From positions 17,722,097 to 17,786,096 of the forward strand of contig NC_049905.1 of assembly GCF_001411555.2 (NCBI RefSeq): a stretch of DNA of 64,000 nt, in the 5' to 3' direction. Shown here piece by piece: positions 22,901-35,715 of the stretch. The translations under genes and the position numbers were made by a program. Under the pieces are notes generated by a model. It saw only the letters and a program-made list of their open reading frames with translations, did not search any database and was not told the origin of the DNA. Each line of letters starts with the position of its first letter. Position 1 is the first letter of the stretch. Source of the DNA: Juglans regia (Eukaryota; Streptophyta; Magnoliopsida; Fagales; Juglandaceae).

Positions 22901-23277
22901 AGGATCCATTCTTCTATGAGAAATTATTTCTAGAAGAATGGAATTAGGTATTTATGTAGTCAGAGCAGTGAAGTACCCTTGACAAGATCCATTGGGAACT
23001 TTGTCCCTCCTCAAGGACCTTTACATCATCAATGGACACTTTTTTTACTCATTCAAACGTTGTCCAGTTTTAGCTCCTATTTTCCTACCCTTTTTGCTTC
23101 TACTTTGTTGCCATAGATGTTGTTCCTCAGTACACAGAACCTCAAATATACTCCAAGGTCACTGCCAAAAGAAGATAGATGACAACGCAAATTACCTGTT
23201 CTATGATTGCAGCCAAAGGTCAGCAATAAGGACAACAACCCATATCTTGACAGCTCAACCACTAGAGGGGAGAGCCT

Positions 23278-26200
23278 TTAAGACTTGGGAACTGTCACAT
23301 TTAAAATTTTCACATCTTGGTATGGCTTGTCACCCTTATCTGTCTTCACTTTCTCTATAGCCTGTCAAAGCATAAGAGTTTCAGGTGTTGTTCAAGGTCA
23401 GCCAAAAAGAAAAACAGAGAAAAAACATAAATTAAGACAGATTAAACCAGAGAATAATTGGACAATTCCCGAATTCAGCAGCATGGAATCTATCTTCAGT
23501 ATTGTGTTGGTATGGAAGAATTATATGTAGAAAAAGGTGTCAATGGCATGCCATATAGTATAAATTACTTCCATGCTTAAAATCCATGTTCTGTTATTCA
23601 AAAACATGTTTCTGCATGATGGAAAGGTTTTGTATCTTTGTCGTAAGTGCAAGTTAACAACAATGTATACTGAACATTGCAGCAATTAATGATGCTCACA
23701 CGCGTAAACTCACAATACCTGTACAACGTCCATTCCCTTTATAACTCTACCAAAAACTGTATGTTTATTGTCCAGCCAAGGGGTTGCGACTGTGGTGATA
23801 AAAAACTGAGATCCATTGGAGTTTTGGCCAGCATTTGCCATTGACACTGTAAAAGGTCTGTCATGTCGTAAACTGCAAAAACACAAAGAGCAATGCTATA
23901 TCAACTACTTAAATAGATAGCCACTTAAAACATACCACATCCGCGGTGAGACTAGGAATGATAAATATAGGATGGAGAATAACATTTCCCAAACACAAAT
24001 GATTCATCTTGTGAAACTTCTACTTAACATGCATAACTAGTTAACTAAATAACAAGTTCATCTGCAAAAGCAAAAGGAAGTGTCAGCCCTTATCAATGAA
24101 AGAAAGAATTACATGTTAAGGTTCCATTCACACCATCAACGATTGCCACTGGCCCACCAAATTGTAAACCAGATTTTATCATCTAAATCATCAAAACTCC
24201 TCAAACTTCCATCGACCATGTTTTCAAATTGTCCATGTGATTGTCTAGAGCTCTCAAGTGAACAACCCCCGTCATGCCCCCTCCCCCAAACACCAAAAAA
24301 ACACTTTTTTCTAATATGAGAATTCTTTCCCGCTAATATCAAGAATGTTAATGACAACAAATTTCAGAAACAGAAGCTAGGGACAGAAGATGTTGCCACA
24401 GATCAAGATTTACGTTTCCTGTGGCAAATTAAATTTAGATAGGAGTATCAACATAGAATAAGACAAAGCACAAGTAAATCAAACATATAAAAGACTATAG
24501 ATGCTAATATGCAATACCTATCTAATCTTGGGTCACGCTAAATGCTTGTCAGGCAAAAAAAAAAAGACAAACCTTTTATGAAATTCATCCTCAAATTCTC
24601 TTCCCCAAATAGATTGCCCGCCAGTGCCATCTCCCAGCGGATCTCCTGTCTGTACCATGAAACCTTTGATGACACGGTGAAAAATGAGATTATCATAGTA
24701 GCCATTGCGGCAGTGTGTCGTAAAGTTCTCCACAGTTTTTGGACATTCCTCTGGGTACAATCTCATGTGAATATCACCCATTGTGGTATGCAAAAGCTGG
24801 GGAAACGGGAAACAGGAAACAGAACAGAAAAGAAGATGAGAAAACATCTTCTCACAAAGTAGAGAAATCAATTAGACATTGTCAAGGGATTCATAATCTC
24901 TCAACCAAAGCATGAGATTTTGAAGTTTTATAGGAGAGAATAGCCATTATATTTAGCTAATATCCTATATTGCCCATCTCTTTCATTTTCACCACTCTTA
25001 TATTTCTTCAAAATTTTCTCTTTTCACCTACCTCCTTTCATTGATTGATACTAATGAAATTGACCTTTAGTGACTTTTTTTGGAAAATATTTGCATATTT
25101 TTGCTCCAAAACACAACTGATTATTTCTAATTTTTCTTATTATTTATTTTAATTTGGGTTTATCCTACTCAATCTAAGGGCAGAGTTAAGGACAGATCAA
25201 TAAACTTAAAAAATAAAAAAGCTTAATTACATATTAATATGCATAGGTTATCAGTCACACATCTCCTTTTCGCCGATGTTGGAGGGGGTGGTGGATAGGG
25301 GTTTCATCTCGGGCTTCTCCGTGGGTAGTTCCTTGCATGAAAGCTTATCAGTCACACATCTCCTTTTCGCCGATGATACGTTGATTTTATGTGACTCAGA
25401 CCCAGATCAGATTCGCTCCTTGAGAGCCCTCCTTCTGTGTTTTGAAGCTGTCTCAGGTCTTAAAGTGAACTTATCAAAGTCCGAGCTAGTTCCAGTTGGC
25501 TTGGTTAACAATCTAAGTGAAGTGGCTGCCATTTTGGGTTGCAAGGTGTCACTCTTGCCTATGAAGTATCTGGGACTTCCTTTGGGGCCCCCCCACAAAT
25601 TTAAGGTAACGTGGGATGGGATTGTTGAGAGAATTGAATGTAAACTGGCAGGTTGGAAGAGAATTTACTTGTCTAAAGGCGGCCGAATCACGCTTATTAA
25701 GAGCACACTTTCTAATCTTCCAACATACTTTCTATCTTTGTTCCCTTTACCTGCAGGGGTGGCAAATAGACTGGAAAAGATCTTCCGTGATTTCTTGTGG
25801 GGAGGGCTAGAAGATGAGAAAAAATTCAATTTGATTAGATGGGATAAAGTTTGCACCCCTTTGTCTTGCAGTGGTTTGGGGATTAGAAAACTGAGAATTT
25901 TCAACAAGGCTCTACTTGAAAAGTGGTTATGGCGGTATCATAAGGAAGGGGACACTCTTTGGAGAAGCATCATCGACATTAAATACGGGAGTATTTGGGG
26001 AGATTGGTGCTCTAATGCAGTAAGAGGGGCCTATGGGGTGGGTGTTTGGAAATTCATTCGAAATGGATGGGAAGACCTACTCGGTAATTTCAGATTTGAG
26101 GTGAGAAGGGGCACGCGCATAAGATTTTGGCATGATATCTGGTGTGGCGATGTGGCCTTGGAAAATGCTTTTCCCTCGCTTTATAGGATTGCGTCAGACA

Positions 26201-29200
26201 AGGATGCTTTGGTGGCTGATAATATGAGCATCTCCGCAAATTCTATTCATTGGTCAGTGAGTTTCTCTAGGGCTGTACAAGACTGGGAGTTAAATGACAT
26301 TATTGATTTCTACAATATTTTATACGCAATGAAAGTACAAGCAGGTAGGGAAGATGGACTAATATGGACACTCACTGGGAACAAGAAATTTTCAATTCGC
26401 TCTTATTACAAGTTTTTGACGGCTCATCCCACCAATGCCTTTCCTTGGAAGAGCATTTGGAGGAGCAATGCACCCCTTAAAGTTGCCTTTTTTGGCTGGT
26501 TGGCATCTCATGGGAAGATATTGACTATAGATAAACTGAAAAAGCGAGGCCTTTACTTAACCGATTGGTGCTTTATGTGCAAACACAACAGTGAATCAGC
26601 AGACCATTTACTTCTACATTGCGAAATAGTCAAGGCTTTATGGGATAACATTTTCACTAGGCTTGGTATTGCATGGGTGATGCCCAGGAGAGTCTTGGAT
26701 TTATTGTCATGTTGGAGAGGGATTAGGGGCTACTGTCATATTGCAGCTGCTTGGAAGATGGTACCTCTATGTTTAATGTGGTGCACATGGAATGAAAGAA
26801 ATGACCGATGTTTTGAAAATAAGGAACGCTCTCCGGATAGTTTTAGGGCCTTTTTTTATCACACTTTGTTGCTTTGGGCTTCTTCTATTGTATTGAATGG
26901 GAGGAATTTTAATGACTTTTAAGCTACTTTCCGTAGCGCGTAGTTTGTAATTAGGTTTTTCTTGTACACTTCCCGTGTACTTGGGCATTGCCTTTTTACG
27001 TGGATTAATGTAACTTCTTACTTATCAAAAAAAAAAATATGCATAAACTTAGCAAAAGAATTTTTAAATTATTGAGTTCCAGTAATTTTTATATAATGAT
27101 TAAGTGAAAGTGAGATTTGAAAGTCCATCTCAATAAAGAACAATTATGAATAGAGAAAATATAATTTAAACAAGGGGACATGATAGTAACATTGTTATAA
27201 AAGGAGTCTGAGCCTCCATCCCCTTTTTATATCAATAGGGAGCTCATCCATCCTTCCTGCCATAAGCTGATGATCTCCTAGTGCAAAAGCCATTGATCGA
27301 GTATTCATTTTCATTCCTTTCTATTGAACTCTTAAACAAGGTTATATACTTTCCATTCATTTCCATTACATTCTTTTAAAACATCAAAACAAGATAGATT
27401 CCATCCCTCCCTTTTATCCATTATACTCATTTCATTCCGTTCATTTTCTTTGCATTCCTTTATGAACTCTCAAACAAAGCCTAAGAGACTAAGATGGAGA
27501 ATAATAGTAGTCAGCTCAGTAAATGAAGATATAAAGAAATGCAGATAATAATAGTAGTTGGGGAGACTACAAGTAAAAGGTTATTGGGTTATGCATTTCA
27601 ACATAAGTTATAACTCCTTTGCAATAATATGGTAAAATGTGTTCCTTAATAATTGAAAGAACATAGAAAAATATTTTTCAGATGTTCCTAGGAAAAATAT
27701 AACTTGAGAAAAACATTCATAAAAATGTGCTGCTTTGCAAATTTTCAATTCTAGTTTTCACTTTTCTGCAACTTCAAAATTAACAAAATTTATTCTGATA
27801 ACCAAAGTTAATGTTATACATATCTTACTCGTCCCCTCACTCCTCCATCTTTCTAGAGGTTGCTTTAATTTCCTAAAAAATAATGGTTTTAACCTAGTCT
27901 GGAGAAAAAAAGAAAACTCACCACATTGTCGGGAAGAGATGTTGTGACAGCCTTTCCGATATCTGATGCAGCTAGAAGTTCATCAGGAGGCGGCTTTTCA
28001 TTAAACACATCTCTTCCCTTAGTTGCATCTTCAGGCTCCTCAGGTTCCCTTCGACTATCAAGACCAAAACAGAAGTCAGAATTTTCCAAATTTCACAATT
28101 CCAGTACAATTAATTTTTTTGATGGGTGATTCCAGTACAATTAATTGAAATCACTCAATCAATGCATTGAGCAAAACCTTCATATTCAAACACATTTCCC
28201 AAGGTCAAGCAAGTATCCTCCAATCTCCATCACGCAAGATACCTTCTGAATGAATGTAAACTTAACTGCAATTTGGGTCCAAGATTCCTAGGACCTTTTT
28301 TTCTTTATTTTTTCTGTTTTCTTTGATAAGTAAAACAAGATTCCTAGGAACCTTTTCAATCACTTGATGTTAATCAAAAGATCTAAAATTACTGTGCAAT
28401 TTGATGATTGTAAGAACCTGTAACCAATACACCACTACTTATTGGAATATACCGGTGCACAAGTTCAAGGAAAAGTTAAAAAATAACAAAATTGAGAGAG
28501 TGCTCGGTGATGAGGGCAAGAGGAATGAACTCCCATACCTGAATAGATATATTCTATGCTTTTTGAAAGCACAACACAGAAGAGTGGGATCCGTCAAAGG
28601 CTCTTTGCTCTCATTGACATTTGCTGCTGCTGCAGGAATTTTTCTAACCTTTCTACTGCTTCGGTCACCTTGATATAATGAGATTCGCAAGAACCTTTCA
28701 TTGTTCTCCACCTTTCCCAGAATTCGGCCAACTTTATTGGTATGCAAGTTCACTACCTTTCAGTAGAACAAAAGAAAAACACGAGACACAGACAAAGACA
28801 TAGAGACAGAGAGGGATGAGTCAGAAAACGAAAATAAGACAAAAATTATGCCTTCTCTGGTAAGCAAAAATGAATTTAAGATAAAGTAGTTACATTGCCA
28901 GTTTACTGTAGAGTCTAATTACATGCCAAAAATATCTTACTTTTATCCCGAGGAGGGTAGCATATATAAGAAAATTTGAGCTTTCATCAAAAACTGCATT
29001 TGGTTGCGGTGCGTTTTCAGTTTTCTCAATTTCCTTGTCGACAGCCATTCTTCGCCCAAAATCAATAGCTTCCAGTCGGTATAAAGGAGCATCACTTCTC
29101 TGAAGATCTTGGGCCACCTAAACATTAAAAGAGATACTCCATGAGAAATGCGTAAGAAAGAAATAGAACCTAAATGCAATTTCTGTAGAATTCTATATTA

Positions 29201-31329
29201 CCTCAAGGGACTCATCATAAACCCGTCTTAGTTTCCCTGTTCTGAACCAAAACACACGTATCCTACGATCAGGCGATGTAATAGAAAACTGCTTACCATC
29301 AGGGCTCACCTGAGAGGTGATAAGAATTTTAAGAAGAGATTAAGGAGAATAAATAAGAAGTTTAAGAATTTAAAAAAAAAAAAAAATCATGCATAGGTGC
29401 TGCTCTTGTATATGTCCAGTCCCGTGTACTTGGCTTCACCTTTTTTTAAAAAAAATCTTATTTACTGATAAAAAAAAAAGAATTTAAAAAATTGAACTAA
29501 AATTCATTGGTAGACCAAAAATCGTACAAGATATATACCTCAATAGCAGATACGGAAGTTTTGCATTTCACAATTTCAAAGAGATCCGTATCACTTTTCA
29601 ATCTAAAATTCACCCTGCGAGCACCATACAGAGAAGCTCAGTTAAACTTCCAAGGTACAGGACAAAATATGAATCATCAATGTAGCATTCTAGACTTCGA
29701 ACCATATTATATTAACAGTCTATTTGAGCCATATGAGTGTACTGTTTGCCTGTAATTTACCTTAACGTATGCAAACTATTGCTGAATTTCCATTTTAAAT
29801 CAATGCTCATTATAACTCCAAGAATTATATATTCACAGAACTAGTTTGCAAAGAAAAGTGATAATTTCAAGATTGTCAGGTTTTCTTTCCATTTCATATG
29901 CAGCAATACAAACCAAGCTAGACAATAGAGTTGCTAGACAATGGAGTTGAGTGCTGCACATTTATGACATAGGAACCTAAGATAGGTTTTCCATAAAGAA
30001 TATGACTTCCATATATCTGTTGCGTGAAATGGATTCAAGTGAATATAATTTGAAAGAAACAAAACGAGGATATACTCATTCTCTGGGAACTCAAGTGTAG
30101 CAGGGCTCCAATACTCAATGATTCCCTTCACATCCGCAGATATCACAGCATCAAATACATGGTTGTATTTCATTTCCTTTACTGGGACCATGTGTATCTG
30201 AAAAGGATATAGAAGACAAAGTAATTACGAATTGAGCATAAACGCTAAACATGAAAAGCAGAAAAAAAGATATACTAAAAGATTTTTAATAAGTATGACA
30301 CTTTCAATTTTTGCCAAGACACCTCTTTGGATATGATAGGTTCATTTGAACCAGCTCGTGCATCAAATATGTGCACAAATCTTGAATTTTGATCACTAAC
30401 AGCAAGCCTAGCTTTGACATCTCCTTGTCTGTAGACCCATTCAACAGCACCAGGAACAAATGGTAGGCGTATCATGACCATCATGTCATAGTTGACCACA
30501 TCATATATCTTCACAGATCGATCACTTGAAATTGTACAACAAAGCAGCCCATCAACACTAACCTGCATGGCTGAAATGAGTTATGATGACAGCAATACCA
30601 ACCAAGAATTCAACAAGTAGCTAATAGAAATACAAAATTATGAAAAATCAAAGAAGCAAAATGGTATGATGCTTTCACTGGCGTTGACAACATCCAGATA
30701 GACTTTTTTTTTTTTATTGGCACCGGGTGTCCGGAACAGTGTCCCAACTAATCCAGATACACTAAATGAAAAGTTTCGTAATCCATCAAAATGTTTTAAG
30801 TGGATACCACTAGTACATATGATGTACATACAGCATGGCCAGTGCAAAGAGCTTGAAGGTTGTTCTGCAAATTGTGGAACTTGTACGTGTGATTTTTTTT
30901 TTCTTTTAATAAGATGGTACACCAGTAATGGTATAGTTGATTTAAATATCTTTTGGGTTAAATTTTCTAAAATGTGTAATTAGTAGGGGTGGGCAGCGGG
31001 GCCCCACACCCCATTGCACCGCCCCGTTCGCCCTGCCCCACCCATGCGGGGTGCTGGTTCCGTTCCGCATATGCCGGGGGCGGGGGGCCCCGCCTGCACC
31101 AGAGGCCTCCAGCGGAGGCGGGGGACGGAAAGGGCTAAGCCCGCTCCTTTTTCCCCCACCCCGCATAATATATAATATATTTATATTATATATATATATA
31201 TAAAAACACTCCATGGCGCCGTTTCATTTTACCTATTAAGTCCCCCCCCTTGGCCCGTTCATCCTTATGGCTTCTCAAACTCTCTCAGACTCAGACTCTC
31301 TCACGCTCTCTCTATCTCTCTCTCTTGAT

Positions 31330-31366
<37 letters not shown>

Positions 31367-34300
31367 CGAGCACGACATCTAAAGACTGAGACTCGTCGTT
31401 GCTCCGTCCGTCGTTTGTTGCGCCAAAGGTAAGACTCCTTACTCTGGACCTCGATTGGAACCTAGATTTTTTTTTTTTGACTTTTGGATTGGAGATTGAA
31501 GGAAGGATGGATTGAATCGAAGATGGAGGATGGGAATGATCGTGAATTTGTGTGCTGTGGATTTAGATTTGTGCATGTGTTTGAAATTGAACGAATTTGT
31601 GTGGCGTGTGCACTATGTTAGATTTTTTTTTTTTTTTTTTTTTGTAGTTTGTAGGTTTTCGGATTTGGAACCCTAAATTAGTTTAGGGTCCAAATCCGAA
31701 ACCCTAAATAAATTGATTTAGGGGTTTCAAATCAATTTAGGATTTCGGATTGAACCTCTATTGTCTTGTGTTGCTTGATTTTTTAATTTTTTATTGTGTT
31801 GGAGAATCAGAAATATCTTCTCAAAGGGATTTCAGTGATAGCTCTCCTACCCCTACCAGTACCCCTGCCCCTACCAGTTGCCCCAGAACCTAACCCTACT
31901 CCAACTCCTGGGAGTACACCTTGACCCGCCCTCAAGCCCACACAGGGCAAGAAACTTGTTTCCATAGTTTGGTCTCACTTTACCAAACTAGAGGGTGGTG
32001 ACCCCAATAACCCCCAAGCTAAATGAAATCACTGTGGGAAAATATATGGATGTCAGTATAGTAAACATTGTACATCCTAGTTAAAGGTCCATTTAGAGGA
32101 ACGATGTAAGAAGATTCCAATATTAAGATCCTTACTAGAGAAAAGTCAATCTAGACTAGATATTGGACTAAAACAAATGATGGATGGGAGTAGTAGGAGT
32201 CCAACGTTGAAGGGGTATACGAAGTATAATCCCGATGAATATAGAAGGAAGTTAACTCGTATGGTTATCGTAGACGAGCTACCTTTACAGTTTGTGGAGG
32301 GGCAACTTGTCCAATAATTGGAACCTAGATTTACACTTCCTTCTTGCCACACTGTGGCAAAAGATATTAAAAAGATGTATAGAAAAGATAAAGATGTTTT
32401 GAGGGGCCAATTGGCAGGTTTGGTAGTTTGCTTCCATACCGATACTTGGACTTCTATCCAAAATATGAATTACATGTCTTTGACTGTGCATTTTGTTGAT
32501 TCTAATTGGATTCTTCACAAAAATATTATTAAATTTTGTCAAATAACTGATCACAGGGGTGAGACGATTGAAAAGGCTTTAGAGGCCTCGATAAAGGAGT
32601 AGGGGTTGGCACGGGTTTTGACAGCTTCGGTTGATAATGCATCGTCTAATGATGTCGCCTTGGGATATCTGAATACTTATCTTAGAGAGGCAAATAAGAC
32701 ATTCTTGGGTGGTGAATATTTGATGTTAGATGTGCTGCACATATCTTGAATATAATTGTGACTGAGGGATGGAAAGATGTTGATGACTCGATTGCATGAG
32801 TTAGAATGGCTGTGAAATTTGTGAGGTCTTCACCTTCTAGATTGGAGAAACTTAAGGTTGCTGCGAAAACTGCGAGCATAACATCGAAGAAGGGTCTTTG
32901 TACTGATGTTTCTACCAGATGGAACTCAACCTTCTTGATGTTGAATGCGGCCCAAAAATATAAGGCAACCTTTCAATTATTGGGTGATGAAGACATTCAA
33001 TATATCATACTTTGATGAGCACGGGGGATTAGGAAAGCCTAATGATGATGAATGGGAGGTAGTTTCTACTTTTGTTGATTTTCTTAAACTTTTGAAGTTA
33101 GGAAAGCCAAATACTTTTGAAGTTATTTGGTTCTTTGTACCCTAAATCCCATGAGTTTTGTCAACAAATATGTAAGATGAAAGAAGCATTAGACGACATG
33201 TATAGAGATTCCAATCTAAGGATAAGGGAGATGGCATTGACCATGAAGGTCAAATATGACAAGTATTGGGGAGATTTGAGTAGACTAAATATTTTGTTAT
33301 ATGTGATTGTTATTCTTGATCTCCGTCTGAAAATTTTAGGAATGTTATATGGTTTAGGACTTGCGCACGATAAGGCATGGGCTGATCTTATTGGTGATAT
33401 GGCCCGAGATACCCTGACTAAATTATATGATGAGTTTAATACGATTATGGGTGGTACTGCATCTACTACACCTACAGCTACCCAACGCCTCCTCCAGACA
33501 CCGGGCCAACAAAGAAGCATAGATTGGCGTAGACTAAGACCCTCACACAAAATCTCACACTAGTTCGTCAATCTACGGAGGTGGTTTCAGAATTAGACAA
33601 CTATTTGTCAGGGGATTTTATTCAAGATGATGATTTTGATATATTAGGATGGTGGAAGGCGGTAGCAAAGAAATATCCCATCTTTTCTGAGATGGCCCGC
33701 TGTATTTTGGCCATCTCTATTAGCACCGTTGCCTCAGAGTCAGCTTTTGGTACCGGAGGGCGCATATTGGATCATTTCCATAGTTCATTGTCTCCTACAA
33801 CTGTGGAGGCATTGATATGCACACAAAGTTGGACGATGGGAAAGGATATTCATATTCCGGATATTTTAGATTTTATGGAGACCGACAAGGAGGAGGATGG
33901 TGATCAGTCTATATCTGTACTATCTGGTAATTGTTGTTTTTATTTTATTATTTTGATTTATTTATATTCATTTCAATTTCATCAGTATTAATTTTAGTAT
34001 TAATTCTTATAGCAACACATGAGACGACTCAAACGACGTCTACCTCCGATGCAATATGAATATATGCTCAAGCCTCAAATCTCAATGAGTTAATAAAAAG
34101 ACAACCTACCCGGGCCACCCTAAATGTCATAGTCAAATACTCAAATAGCTTTATCTTTAGAATATTGAAATTTGAATCATTTGTACGTATTATGTATTCA
34201 ATGATTTGTAATGTTAATACAATGTCCCTTGGACACTTTTATTATGTTTGTAATTTTGTAATTGTTTAGCCTTTCAATTTTGTAATAGCTTAGTTATTAT

Positions 34301-35667
34301 TATTAGTTTAATAGGTAGTAGACTAGTAGTCTGTGGTAATACTTCATTTGCTCTAAATTAGTAAATTTGTATCATGTATATATTATTTTTATTCATATAA
34401 CTTTTTTTTTTTTAATCTTGTTTTTTAACTTTCTGTTTTTTTTTTACTTCTAATTTTATGGGCCCAAAATGGCCCAGAAGCTATTTCTAGGCCTAAAAGA
34501 AAAAGCTTCTGGGCCAAAGGCCCAGTGAGGGGGGGGGGGGCAATCCCGCACCCCGTTATTCGGGACAGGGTACCTCGCACCAACACTCCGGGGGCGGGGG
34601 ACGGGGAGGAAATCCTCTCCTCCGCCACCATGCAGGGTGGGGGCTACCCCGCCCCGTATGGGGTGGGTAGCACCCTAGTAATTAGTACTTAATATACTAC
34701 ATTTCCATGCACAACTTGTTCAGACACTACCATAAAAGCTAAAGTGTGATTGCACCAGTTCTATATTGCAACTGGCACTTATTTTGTTTATCTTCGCCCA
34801 TGCATAAGTTTGCACTTATTCAATGTAAAGCTTCAATACATCATCCTTGTTGCATGCATTCCAATCAATAGCTAATCCAAACAAGAATGAACAATGGGTT
34901 GGCATTGCCATCGGGACTATATCAATGGCCACACAATCACATATATGCACAAAAGCAACTATTGAAAACCAGAAGCACATATGATTTCAGCACATATATG
35001 CACAAAAGCAACTATTGAAAACCAGAAGCACATATGATTCCAGCATATCAATACCCAATTTGAAATTCATAGAGAATCAAAGCATCCATAAATCAACCAA
35101 TGAGATTCCATGTGGATAGAGGAGGAATAACTCACTGCTAGACCTTCAATTGGACCCAGGTGGGATCTAAAATGCTTTGCAAACTCGATACCAACGCCCT
35201 TTTTCTTCCAAAACTTCAAATGCCCTAGAAGGGAAGGGGAGAGGAGAGGACAGAAGAAAAGTTGAGTAAACTAGCAATCAAATTGATATGTTATGGTAAC
35301 TTCATACCCTTATTCCATTAGCTATTGTGAAAATGACAATGGCCCATGATGATCTGGCTATATTACCATATTCAGAATCTTTTTTATGGTTTCAGTTTTG
35401 TTAGGGAGGCTAATGATTGGGAGGTGGATCTCTTCTCATTGTTCTTAGACCAATTGAACTGAAGACAGGTGGGATGTAATGGTGATGATAAAATGGTTTA
35501 AAACCCAACCCGAAAAGGAGTGTTCAAATTAAAGCCATTTTACAATGTGTAGCGTGCCCATGATAGGGACCCCTTCCCATGGAAGCTTATTTGGAGAAAT
35601 AAGGCCCCTAGATTAAACTTCTTCACTTGGACTACTACTTGCATATCCTAATTGTGAAACACCACCG

Positions 35668-35715
<48 letters not shown>

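Noticed and set aside
24542..24862. 106-aa plus-strand frame
   Set aside because: It is antisense to CYP71 exon 11, which encodes the conserved cyclophilin core.
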